Positions 55,779-63,929 of a stretch of DNA of 64,000 nucleotides are shown here, piece after piece. Under the pieces are notes generated by a model that saw only the letters and a list, made by a program, of their open reading frames with translations, was not told where the DNA came from and did no database searches. How positions within the stretch are numbered: position 1 is the first letter of the stretch; the number at the start of each line of letters is the position of its first letter. The stretch comes from Chlorobium sp. (GTDB lineage Bacteria; Bacteroidota; Chlorobiia; Chlorobiales; Chlorobiaceae), in NCBI GenBank assembly GCA_005843825.1, contig SZXX01000043.1, positions 62,001 through 126,000 on the forward strand, given 5' to 3'. A program made the position numbers and the translations under genes.

Positions 55779-56548
55779 ATCATCCCCAGCTCTTTTTTTC
55801 CTGTTTCCATCTCTTCACCTTTGATTTTTCGCGCGTGCCAAGCAGGATCGTTCTCAAACGATTTGATTCCTTTGCCTTTAACCGTATGAACTATAATTGC
55901 GAAAGGTTTACCGCCCTGAGGTTTATGGCTGAGAGCAGGAATCAGTTTTTCATAGGAATGGCCATCATCCACTTCAACGCACTCCCAATTGAATGCCCTG
56001 AATTTTGCCGCCAAGTCATCAAGTGGAAGCACTTCACTGATGGGGGCCAAGGCCTGGATTTTGTTGTAGTCGATGATCACCCGAAGGTTGTCGAGCTTGT
56101 GGGCGGCACCGATAAGCAGTGATTCCCAGGTTGTCCCTTCTTGACACTCTCCGTCACTCATCAACACTACAATATTTCCTGGTTGTTGCTGGAGCTTTCT
56201 GGCAAGAGCCATTCCTGTGGCCATTGGAAGACCGTGGCCGAGGCTGCCGGTGGTACAGTGAATACCGTTCTCTGGATTACGTTCAAGATGTGTGGTAAGC
56301 GCAGGATTGAAGCCTCTCTCTCTGAGCAGAAGGCAAAAAGGAAATGATGCGTGGGCCTTGCTCAGAATAAATTTATCATCCTCATGCAGCACCTCCTCAT
56401 ACAGGGCAAGAAGAATCTCGATAATGGAGAAACTACCTCCAAGATGTGCTTCGCCATGCTCAATAAATGCTGTGAAGGTATCTTGGCGAAGTTTCTTTGC
56501 TTTTTCAACAAGATCGGAATATGAGGACTGCTTGTAAGGAGATGTCAT
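55775..56548 (-). CDS. Transketolase thiamine-diphosphate-binding subunit
   Basis: This 257-residue protein matches the N-terminal (PP) domain of transketolase. It has SKAHASFPFCLLL, GSLGHGLPMATGMAL, and the cofactor motif SDGECQEGTTWES ending in DYNK. Together with the small subunit overlapping its end (ATGA), it should transfer a two-carbon ketol group. In this locus the acceptor is probably a sugar or nucleotide-sugar aldehyde, giving a longer or branched sugar; that is inference. Confidence 0.88.
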   Translation of the reverse strand: MTSPYKQSSYSDLVEKAKKLRQDTFTAFIEHGEAHLGGSFSIIEILLALYEEVLHEDDKFILSKAHASFPFCLLLRERGFNPALTTHLERNPENGIHCTTGSLGHGLPMATGMALARKLQQQPGNIVVLMSDGECQEGTTWESLLIGAAHKLDNLRVIIDYNKIQALAPISEVLPLDDLAAKFRAFNWECVEVDDGHSYEKLIPALSHKPQGGKPFAIIVHTVKGKGIKSFENDPAWHARKIKGEEMETGKKELGMI

Positions 56549-58203
56549 GTAGGTATGTTTTTATCAGCGAAAAGAAATGCATTCGCATACATTGTTGCAA
56601 CCCGATCCCTGTAAAGCATAGCTTTCTGTAATTGAATACGTTGCGCGTCCGCTTCATTGTTGCACTCACCCCCGCCAGCCAGACGACGTCGCTCTGCGAT
56701 ACCAGGAAGAAATTCGTTCAACAGTATCATAATCCAACGCATACCATAGAGAGGCATTGCAACATTCAGGCGATGAGCAAAATCAGGATCATCTGCAAAA
56801 AGCTTTAGCATTGCGTTCTGCCATCCGGACGCAATTTCGGGCGACAGTTGCATTGCAGGGTGCCAAAGAAAATCGGCAGTAAGTTTTACTGGGTCATCCC
56901 AGCCGAAATATTCGAAATCGATGAATGACAACCGACCATCCACACTGATTGCATTATGAAAGCCGAAATCCGATGGGCTAAGAATACGATAGCATTCCGG
57001 AAGATCGGCTGTTTTTGAAGATTCCGGCCACGCCTCTCGTGCAGACAGCGTTAGATCCTGCCAGAGAGGAAGGAACTCTCTTGTGAAGAACTCCTGAAGT
57101 GCAGAATATTGAGATGAAACAACTTGAAGCCGCTGCAATCGTGCGTCAACCTGCCTCACCAGCTCAGTTAAAGAGAGACATGCCTCAGAGGCCAATGAAA
57201 TCTGACAGGTTACCTCCTGTCTTGATATTTCATGAAGCCTAAAGATAAAATCAACCGCCTGATGCAGAGCCGAACGGTCAACTCCATCGACGGAAGAACC
57301 ATCAATCCAGGAATAGAGTCCGAAATTAGAATTTTCATCCATTGAGAACACCTCCGGGAGAGCATCAACCCCGTGGCCTCGTAAAAAAACGATAGCGTTA
57401 TACTCGGTAGTGAGGCGAGATCGACCGGCGGCATCGGCTCCGGGGTAGATCTTTAAGGCATAGGAAGAGCCCTCATTTGATCTCACTTTATATATCCGGC
57501 TGTTTCCTCTCCCACTTACTTTTTCGAGTGCCTCAATCGGCATATCCGTCATGAGTTCCATCAAGGATTTCTCTTCTTCACCAGTAGAAATGCCCAAGAG
57601 ATGGCGGGAGATCTCCTCCCAACTGCTCAAAGGAATAACAGATTTCATCGTCTCATCCGGCCTGTACTTGCCATAGAGCACTTTTTCGACGCTCTCTGGA
57701 AATGTCTTTTCAGCAAAAACTTCCGGCAAATCATCAATAAAACAGTCACACTCCAATTCTGCTATTCTGGCAACTTTTTCTTCGCGGGTATCAGCAAAAA
57801 AAACATCCTCTCTTTCCATACCGAAAAAATCGGGATCAAAGAAACGCTTCGACTCCATCCACTTCAGGGCCTCCTCGCGCAGGGAGGTTTGCTCAACATC
57901 AAAGTGACCAAACTCAGTTTTGTGACTTACGATTAATATCTTATGCCCCCGCAACCTGCATTTGAGCATAAATTCTACAAACCCAGGCATAATCTCTGCC
58001 TGATGCATGAACTTTCCGTAGACCTGACCTTGAAGTCTCATCCATAACAACTCTCCTTCAGGAAGGGTGCGCAGATAGTCGCGCAAATCGGTTTTACTTT
58101 TCCCTTTCCACTCTTGAGAGATCAACTGGTTTGCAAGAGCCGTTCGACGAAAAGAGCTGTCATAGCGGGCAATCGTGTTATCAAAATCAATGCCTATCTT
58201 CAT
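56545..58203 (-). CDS. Fusion of HAD-like phosphatase and aminoglycoside-phosphotransferase-type kinase
   Basis: This protein has 552 residues. Residues 1-205 are HAD-like, with the nucleophile motif GIDFDNTIAR (Asp6, Asp8), ILIVSHKT, and an acidic CFIDDLPEVF motif. Residues about 215-540 resemble the APH/choline kinase fold, with a phosphate-binding GNSRIYKV loop, YALKIYP (ATP-site lysine), a catalytic-loop SPSDFGFHN, and the metal-site IDFEYFGWDD. A phosphatase and a kinase in one chain suggest moving a phosphate between positions of a sugar. It is coupled to the transketolase gene by an ATGA overlap. Confidence 0.82.
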   Translation of the reverse strand: MKIGIDFDNTIARYDSSFRRTALANQLISQEWKGKSKTDLRDYLRTLPEGELLWMRLQGQVYGKFMHQAEIMPGFVEFMLKCRLRGHKILIVSHKTEFGHFDVEQTSLREEALKWMESKRFFDPDFFGMEREDVFFADTREEKVARIAELECDCFIDDLPEVFAEKTFPESVEKVLYGKYRPDETMKSVIPLSSWEEISRHLLGISTGEEEKSLMELMTDMPIEALEKVSGRGNSRIYKVRSNEGSSYALKIYPGADAAGRSRLTTEYNAIVFLRGHGVDALPEVFSMDENSNFGLYSWIDGSSVDGVDRSALHQAVDFIFRLHEISRQEVTCQISLASEACLSLTELVRQVDARLQRLQVVSSQYSALQEFFTREFLPLWQDLTLSAREAWPESSKTADLPECYRILSPSDFGFHNAISVDGRLSFIDFEYFGWDDPVKLTADFLWHPAMQLSPEIASGWQNAMLKLFADDPDFAHRLNVAMPLYGMRWIMILLNEFLPGIAERRRLAGGGECNNEADAQRIQLQKAMLYRDRVATMYANAFLFADKNIPT

Positions 58204-58218
58204 AGCAAATGGCAGCGT

Positions 58219-59283
58219 CTAAACAAAATAGGAGTGCTCACTATCAAGACTCAGATATTCATGAATCGCAAGATTTTTTGCATGGCTGACACAGTGATGG
58301 CCACACTCACGTGAAGGGTCAAACGACTTCAGAAAATGTTGATTTTCATCCGAAAACCAGTAATCACTGAAGGATCTTTCTGCAATGGAACCCATCCTGC
58401 CTGACTCCGTGTATGCCTTATCCTGACAGGTATAGACTTTTTGATCTGCTCCAATCACCGTAAGAAACTGAAGAAATGGGCAGGTGTGGTAGCTTTTCGC
58501 AAAAAGTTCTCCAAGTTCATGGTAATGGTTGAGGATGGTAAACGACTCATCTACCAAACCCTGCGCCAGGGAAATTTGCCGGGCAACCTCATCTTTTATT
58601 GAGGCATGATAGGAGTTATTGCCTGCCGCATCATTGCTGACAACTGCCCCTGATATTTTGACATGGTTCACCCTGCACGCTTTGAGCAGAGTACAGAGTT
58701 CAGCAATATGCTGATGGTTGTCGTGTCCGACAATAAAGCTTACCCCAAGAACACATTTTGTGTCACGAGCCGTAAACGCACGGATATTTGCTATTAAATT
58801 GGTAAAGTCGTGAGGCTTTGCCCCTCGGCTTTTGACGTAGCTTGCATCATCCCAGGCATCCATTGAAACCCGCACCCAGGTGCCGTGCTGGGCAAAAACA
58901 TCAGCAACACGCCCTTTCAGGTTGGAGCCGTTAGTCAATGCGGCAATCCGAATTTCGCCTTTTGCAAGAATATCAATAACCTCAGGGAGTGGTTTATAAA
59001 GGAGTGGCTCACCCCCTCCGCTGAAAGTGACTGCTTTGACTCCCATCTCAACAAATTCGTGGGCAAGCTCCATCATCTTTTCAGCCGGAATGCTGTCCTG
59101 CTCTTGCATCTGTTCGCCCAATGAGAGGTCATTGCTACGGTAGCAACAGTACCAGCAGTGGTGATTGCAATGGTTAGTGGGCTTGACCCGTATGTGGACA
59201 GGTGCAACGACCCGACCTTCTCGAATGGCTTGAAGATGATCGGTGAAGCGAAGAAACTTGAGGACGCTGTAGTATGTTGACAT
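58219..59283 (-). CDS. Radical SAM/SPASM-type protein
   Basis: This 354-residue protein starts at the ATG at 59283; longer frames would run back into the epimerase gene. The cluster motif is Cys39-x3-Cys43-x2-Cys46, followed by FSGGGEPLLYKP for SAM binding. The C-terminal part has extra cysteines (HTCPFLQF, VYTCQDKA, CGHHCVSH) that fit an auxiliary cluster. It resembles the other radical SAM protein at 60296-61399. A redox or epimerising step on a sugar is plausible, and the reaction is unknown. Confidence 0.86.
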   Translation of the reverse strand: MSTYYSVLKFLRFTDHLQAIREGRVVAPVHIRVKPTNHCNHHCWYCCYRSNDLSLGEQMQEQDSIPAEKMMELAHEFVEMGVKAVTFSGGGEPLLYKPLPEVIDILAKGEIRIAALTNGSNLKGRVADVFAQHGTWVRVSMDAWDDASYVKSRGAKPHDFTNLIANIRAFTARDTKCVLGVSFIVGHDNHQHIAELCTLLKACRVNHVKISGAVVSNDAAGNNSYHASIKDEVARQISLAQGLVDESFTILNHYHELGELFAKSYHTCPFLQFLTVIGADQKVYTCQDKAYTESGRMGSIAERSFSDYWFSDENQHFLKSFDPSRECGHHCVSHAKNLAIHEYLSLDSEHSYFV

Positions 59284-59290
59284 GGTTGTG

Positions 59291-60280
59291 TTAAGACTTG
59301 CCGAGGTAGGTGAACCACTCCTTTGTGGCATCCGAAATGGTGTCAACAGTCCATACAGGAGCATCACGCCAGTAGTCAATCTGTTCAAGCATCTTTGCCA
59401 CTCCATCTTCAAAGCTAATACCCGCTTTCCAACCGAGCAATTGCTGAATACGGGTAACATCGGCAAAGGTGCAATCGGGTTCACCGGGACGCTTTGGTAT
59501 GTAGGTCACTTCGCCGCCAAGCAGTTCAACCAGCCGGTTGACGCTGTAGGTGTTGCCAGAACCAATATTCATACACACACCGCTATGCTCAGACTGCGCA
59601 GCACAGATATAGGCATCCACAACATCAGTAACATAAGTAAAATCACGGGTCTGGGTGCCGTCACCAACCACCGTAAAGGGGTGCCCTGCCAATTTTTGGG
59701 CAAGAAAAACACCGAACACTGCGCCATAAGTGCCGGATGTGCGCGAACGAGGCCCATAAACGTTGAACATGCGCAACGATACCGCAGGCAATCCGTACAC
59801 TTGGTTCCAATGCATGACGCACTCTTCACCAAGCCTCTTGGTTAACGCATAAGGGTATTGTGGCCGCATCTCCGCAGTTTCCGCTGTCGGACATTGATCA
59901 GGAATTCCGTAGCAGGAGGAGGAGGCTGCATAGATAAAACGCTTCACCCCAGCGGCACGAGCAGCTTCGAGGACAGAAACCGTGCCATCAACATTTGCGC
60001 GGTGATAGGGAAATGGCTGCTGGATAGAGGGTACGATATCAGCCAGTGCCGCTATATGAAAGACCCACTCAACACCCTCGAAAAGTGGCCTTATTGTTGC
60101 ATGATCATTAATGTCAATTTCGTGAACGGTGAGCTTAGGATTTACTGCCAAGTGGACAAGATTTGCGAAACGCCCTGTAGAGTAATTATCAAGAACCACA
60201 ACATCGTGGCCGTCGTTGAGCAATCGTTCGACAAGGTGACTGCCAATAAAACCGGCGCCACCAGTTACAAGTGTCTTCAT
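59291..60280 (-). CDS. NAD-dependent sugar epimerase (GalE-like extended SDR)
   Basis: This 329-residue protein has TGGAGFIGSHLVERLL at the N-terminus, a DNYSTGRF loop, AASSSCYG and the catalytic Tyr-x3-Lys in YPYALTKRLGE. The pattern is that of UDP-hexose or UDP-N-acetylhexosamine 4-epimerases. It lies between two radical SAM genes, 15 bases after the first and 7 bases before the second, so all three probably act on one pathway. Confidence 0.9.
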   Translation of the reverse strand: MKTLVTGGAGFIGSHLVERLLNDGHDVVVLDNYSTGRFANLVHLAVNPKLTVHEIDINDHATIRPLFEGVEWVFHIAALADIVPSIQQPFPYHRANVDGTVSVLEAARAAGVKRFIYAASSSCYGIPDQCPTAETAEMRPQYPYALTKRLGEECVMHWNQVYGLPAVSLRMFNVYGPRSRTSGTYGAVFGVFLAQKLAGHPFTVVGDGTQTRDFTYVTDVVDAYICAAQSEHSGVCMNIGSGNTYSVNRLVELLGGEVTYIPKRPGEPDCTFADVTRIQQLLGWKAGISFEDGVAKMLEQIDYWRDAPVWTVDTISDATKEWFTYLGKS

Positions 60281-60295
60281 GTGTTGTACAGGTGA

Positions 60296-61399
60296 TTAGA
60301 TGAAATTGACATGCGGGACTCTGTTCTCCTTCAATTCAGAGAGATAGACATTGATCTGATCCATGTGGCAGTTGTGCCTGCACTCGGAAATATCAAGTTT
60401 ATGCCTTACATACTCAATATTTGCCTTCCGCTTTTCGCTCTGCAAAACCTTTTGAAAGCTGCTCTCAAAGACATTACCCAAAGAGAAGCGCTCATCTTTC
60501 AGATAAGAAGGACAAGAATACAACTCTCCGGAAGTCATGATATGTGCCTGAAAAAAAGGAGTCGAATAGCAGGTACGATAACGTTCTGTTATGGGTTGCG
60601 CATACTTCACCATCGTCTTTGAACGAAAGATGAGCTGAAAATCAGCAGTTGAACAGGCTGAAAGCAGATCATCCAGGTAGAGATAGTCGTTGTAATCAAT
60701 AGTGTCGTAGAGTCTTGTGTTACTTGAGAAGTGCTGCGAGTATGGCTTGATAACAAGATAGTCGAGACCAATGTCGTCACGGCAGATCTTTGCCAGTATC
60801 TCCATCTCTTTTGCATTTTCAGGCAGAAGTATTGCCTGTGCGCCAATTGTGGTTGCAAGCCCATGTTGGCGTTTAAACTCGACCGCTCGTTTCAGATTCG
60901 AAACTACTTTATCAAAATCACCTGGCTTGCAGCGATGTACCTGCGCATAAGTCTCTGCGGTACCCGCATTCATAGATATCTTCATCCATGTCACCTGGCT
61001 CAGCGCCCCCTGAATGAAGTGATCATTAATCACTGTTCCATTCGTGGTAATGCCAAAATCAAGTCCGGCTTCATGGCCAGCGTTAATAGCCTCAACAATC
61101 TGTTTGTGCAGCAACGGCTCACCTTCACCCGCAAGATGAACACTCTTGACTCCGAGGGCACCCATCTCACGCAGCAAATTCACCATCGCATCTCCATCCA
61201 TCGCACTCGGTTCGTAACCGATATAATCGTAGGCACAAAAGACACAGCGATGATTGCAGGTGCCCATCGGTGAGAGTTCGACATAGATCGGGTAGATATT
61301 CTTGGCCCTCTCCCAATCATCAGAGCCATCCAAAAACTCGGCAACACGTTTTGGGTGGTATATCAATTTATGACTATCAATCCGGAATTTATCGCCCAT
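60296..61399 (-). CDS. Radical SAM/SPASM-type protein
   Basis: This 367-residue protein has Cys48-x3-Cys52-x2-Cys55 (CNHRCVFC), then LAGEGEPLLHK as the SAM-binding motif. A C-terminal SPASM-like set of cysteines follows in YRTCYSTPF, LYSCPSY and ISECRHNCHMD. It overlaps the end of the SIS isomerase gene by 11 bases. It is related to the radical SAM gene two places downstream and may act in sequence with it on the same substrate. Confidence 0.87.
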   Translation of the reverse strand: MGDKFRIDSHKLIYHPKRVAEFLDGSDDWERAKNIYPIYVELSPMGTCNHRCVFCAYDYIGYEPSAMDGDAMVNLLREMGALGVKSVHLAGEGEPLLHKQIVEAINAGHEAGLDFGITTNGTVINDHFIQGALSQVTWMKISMNAGTAETYAQVHRCKPGDFDKVVSNLKRAVEFKRQHGLATTIGAQAILLPENAKEMEILAKICRDDIGLDYLVIKPYSQHFSSNTRLYDTIDYNDYLYLDDLLSACSTADFQLIFRSKTMVKYAQPITERYRTCYSTPFFQAHIMTSGELYSCPSYLKDERFSLGNVFESSFQKVLQSEKRKANIEYVRHKLDISECRHNCHMDQINVYLSELKENRVPHVNFI

Positions 61400-61994
61400 T
61401 ATCTATCCCGTTCTTAATGTTGTTTTTATGAGCAGCAATATCCTGTTCACAGAGCCACTGCATACAAATATGGCCCACAATAAGCTGCAAGTCTTCGGCA
61501 ATCTGCATATCATCAATTTCAAAGTGAATCGGGCATTGAGCCAGTTCTTTACAGCGCCCTCCTGAAAATCCAAGAATGGCAAAGGTTTTCATTCCTATGG
61601 CGTTGCCTGTTTCGAGCGCTTTAACAACGTTAGGAGAGTTGCCACTGCCTGATAACACAATAAGCACGTCACCTTGGCGGGCTTTGACCCTGAGTTGCTC
61701 TGCATAAATATTTTCGTAGCCGATATCGTTGGCGAGACAGGTGATAACTGCAGGATTTGCATTTAAAGCTTCGACACGCATTCCTCCCCCGTTTTTAACT
61801 CCAACACCGTAAAGAAAGTCGTTTGCAAGATGGATAGCATTACCGGCGCTCCCACCGTTACCGCAGAGGTAGGTGCTGTGGCCTTTCATCCACGCATGAC
61901 GCAAGGCTTCGCCGAGCTCTTGTACCTGAGACATAGCGTCATGGGTTAGGGCTTGAGAGAGCTGGGTGGTGTATTGGATTATGTGTTGGTGCAT
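61389..61994 (-). CDS. gmhA: SIS-domain phosphoheptose isomerase-like protein
   Basis: This 201-residue protein has LCGNGGSAGNAIHLANDFLYG and VLSGSGNSPNVVKALE, the sugar-isomerase motifs. Compared with the GmhA at 41748-42320 the metal-site Glu is replaced by Asp (HLAND), so a related but different keto-sugar phosphate may be its substrate. It heads the right-hand operon. A heptamer repeat lies just upstream of its start. Confidence 0.85.
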   Translation of the reverse strand: MHQHIIQYTTQLSQALTHDAMSQVQELGEALRHAWMKGHSTYLCGNGGSAGNAIHLANDFLYGVGVKNGGGMRVEALNANPAVITCLANDIGYENIYAEQLRVKARQGDVLIVLSGSGNSPNVVKALETGNAIGMKTFAILGFSGGRCKELAQCPIHFEIDDMQIAEDLQLIVGHICMQWLCEQDIAAHKNNIKNGIDNGR

Positions 61995-62003
61995 GGCTTC
62001 TTT

Positions 62004-62020
62004 AAGTGCTGAGTGCCGAG
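62004..62020. repeat. Degenerate TGAGTGC heptamer repeat
   Basis: AGTGCTGAGTGCCGAG is a short imperfect array of the same heptamer found at 53747-53777. It lies in the gap between the ABC transporter stop and the SIS gene start. Confidence 0.75.
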
Positions 62021-62050
62021 CAAAAGCGAAGATGAAGCACTTGGCAATAT

Positions 62051-63853
62051 TTAGTTGACACTCTGCTGATTGCTGAGAGGATATGCTCGTCCGTTTTTAG
62101 TTTCCTTTGAGACGATTTCGTTGTAGGTACCGATTCGTTTTATGCCTCCGTCTCCTAGCTCGACAATCTGATCGCAGTTTTTCAGGGTGGTTAATCTATG
62201 GGCTATAATTAGGATTGTCAGATCTTTGCCGAGATCCTCGATTGATTGCATTACTGTTTGTTCGGTTTCATTGTCGAGGGCGCTGGTGGCTTCGTCAAAG
62301 ATTATGACGTCGGCTTGTTTGTAGAGGGCCCGGGCTATGCCGATTCGTTGACGTTGGCCTCCAGAGAGGCGGATGCCACGTTCGCCGACGAAGGTCTGGT
62401 ATTTTTTTGGCCAAGTTTCGATGATATCAGCTATTTGCGCCTTTTTGGCGGCTTGCTGGACTCTCTTGTGGTCTATTTTTGTTGTGTGGACTCCAAAGGC
62501 GATGTTTTCTTCGATGGTGCTGTCTGCGAGAAAAATGGCTTGAGGGACATGGGCGATATGGGCTTGCCATGCTCCGTTATTACTCGTTATGATTGGCTCG
62601 CCATCGATGTTGAGCGTGCCATCGGTAGGCTGGAGAAGACCCATAACGATATCAAGCAGGGTGCTTTTGCCGCTACCAGTAAGACCCATAAAACCAATAC
62701 TGCCCCCTTTCGGGATGGAGAGGTTGAGCTTATTCAGCACATAAGGAGTTTCGGGAGAGTAGCGAAATGAGAGATTTTTAAGATCGATTTGTCTGCTAAA
62801 CGCTATCGGGTCAGGGACTGGCTGACCGGCATCATCAGGCAGTGGCTGATCGAGCAGGGCGAGTGTATCCTGCAATGAGACTTGATTTCCCTGAATAGAT
62901 GACCATGCACCATAAGCTTGCTGCAAAATGGGTAGTAGACGCTGTGCACCGAGCGCCAAAGCTCCAAGTACTGGAATTGCCTTGGCGATACCATCCGGCT
63001 GCCGGGCGAGAACATAGGCCAAAAGAGCTATGAGCATCATCCCTAAAGCTTCAATACCGTACCTGGGAGCTGCACTAATAAAACTACTATTTCCTTGGGC
63101 ACGGCGTAAAGGTAAATCTGCATTTCGATAAATCTGGCAATACACACTTTGACTTTTATCAATCAGCACATCGCGTATTCCGCCTAATCCTTCCTGGAGA
63201 GATTTAATAACCTGTGTTGATTCGCGCGCGATACACTTACCGTTATTATACTGCCTTTTACGGGTAAACAATATGATAACGGCATAGATCAAACCGAAGC
63301 CACCAAAGGCTGAAAGTGCAATTACAGTATCAAGGGTAAGGAGGGCTATCAATATTGATATCAGCATTATAGTTGCGCTGATAAGTATCATAACTTGTTG
63401 GATTATATTAATGACGTTACCGGTTTTGCTGGATATGCCATTGATTACTTCGCTGCTGTTGCGGGCGGCATGCACTGCGTAGGGTTGGTAGAGCGTGCGA
63501 CGGTAGATGCTGATACTGAGATCCGCACCTGCTGCAAAGGAGAGGCGATTATTGGCCCACATAAGGAGGAGGCGCATGGAGCCGGAGATGAGGGCTGCCA
63601 GACCGAAGGTTATGGCCAGGGGCTTCAGGAGCTGGTCGGGGGCGGTAATGCCCAGTATTTTGATGAATGGCTGGGTTGCCGGGAGCTGGAATATCCGGTT
63701 TGGGTCGGTCAGGACTGCGAGGAATGGGAGGACGGCTCCTAAACTGAGGATTTCAGCGAATGAGGCGGCGATCATTAAGATTAGAAGCAGTGCGAATTGG
63801 AATCGGCGACGGCTTGCTATATGAGACCAGAGGCGGGTTAAGAGAGTGAACAT
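62051..63853 (-). CDS. PglK/MsbA-like ABC transporter (membrane and ATPase in one chain)
   Basis: This 600-residue protein is a full half-transporter. It has about six membrane segments in residues 15-300, including SFAEILSLGAVLPFLAVL, an arrangement typical of PglK-type glycolipid flippases. An ATPase domain follows with Walker A GLTGSGKST at 390-398, signature LSGGQRQRIGIARAL and Walker B VIIFDEATSALD. It probably works as a homodimer that flips a lipid-linked oligosaccharide across the inner membrane. No Wzx-type flippase is seen in the window. The end of the coding sequence is rich in repeat-like GCTGA elements. Confidence 0.88.
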   Translation of the reverse strand: MFTLLTRLWSHIASRRRFQFALLLILMIAASFAEILSLGAVLPFLAVLTDPNRIFQLPATQPFIKILGITAPDQLLKPLAITFGLAALISGSMRLLLMWANNRLSFAAGADLSISIYRRTLYQPYAVHAARNSSEVINGISSKTGNVINIIQQVMILISATIMLISILIALLTLDTVIALSAFGGFGLIYAVIILFTRKRQYNNGKCIARESTQVIKSLQEGLGGIRDVLIDKSQSVYCQIYRNADLPLRRAQGNSSFISAAPRYGIEALGMMLIALLAYVLARQPDGIAKAIPVLGALALGAQRLLPILQQAYGAWSSIQGNQVSLQDTLALLDQPLPDDAGQPVPDPIAFSRQIDLKNLSFRYSPETPYVLNKLNLSIPKGGSIGFMGLTGSGKSTLLDIVMGLLQPTDGTLNIDGEPIITSNNGAWQAHIAHVPQAIFLADSTIEENIAFGVHTTKIDHKRVQQAAKKAQIADIIETWPKKYQTFVGERGIRLSGGQRQRIGIARALYKQADVIIFDEATSALDNETEQTVMQSIEDLGKDLTILIIAHRLTTLKNCDQIVELGDGGIKRIGTYNEIVSKETKNGRAYPLSNQQSVN

Positions 63854-63861
63854 TGAAAGAA

Positions 63862-63894
63862 AGTGCTGAGTTATGAGTGCTGAGGGCCGAGTGA
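63862..63894. repeat. Degenerate TGAGTGC heptamer array
   Basis: Imperfect units related to TGAGTGC follow each other here (AGTGCTGAGTTATGAGTGC and TGAGGGCCGAGTG). Another degenerate stretch is at 63961-63978. They lie upstream of the ABC transporter gene, whose start is at 63853. Confidence 0.75.
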
Positions 63895-63901
63895 AGATAG
63901 T

Positions 63902-63929
63902 TGGCAGTTAGCAGTCGGCAATCGGCGCT
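63902..63929. repeat. Second heptamer-type repeat (AGTCGGC-like)
   Basis: GGCAGTTAGCAGTCGGCAAT and the bases after it break into related 7-mers (GGCAGTT, AGCAGTC, GGCAATC, GGCGCTC). This is a second family of short degenerate repeats in the same intergenic region. Confidence 0.6.

Noticed and set aside
60731-61273. 180-codon plus-strand open frame over a radical SAM gene
   Set aside because: It is antisense to the cysteine-motif region and arises from codon bias of the real gene; the cysteines in it have no pattern.
62246-62770. 174-codon plus-strand open frame over the ABC transporter ATPase domain
   Set aside because: It is antisense to Walker and signature motifs, without its own start signal or domain.
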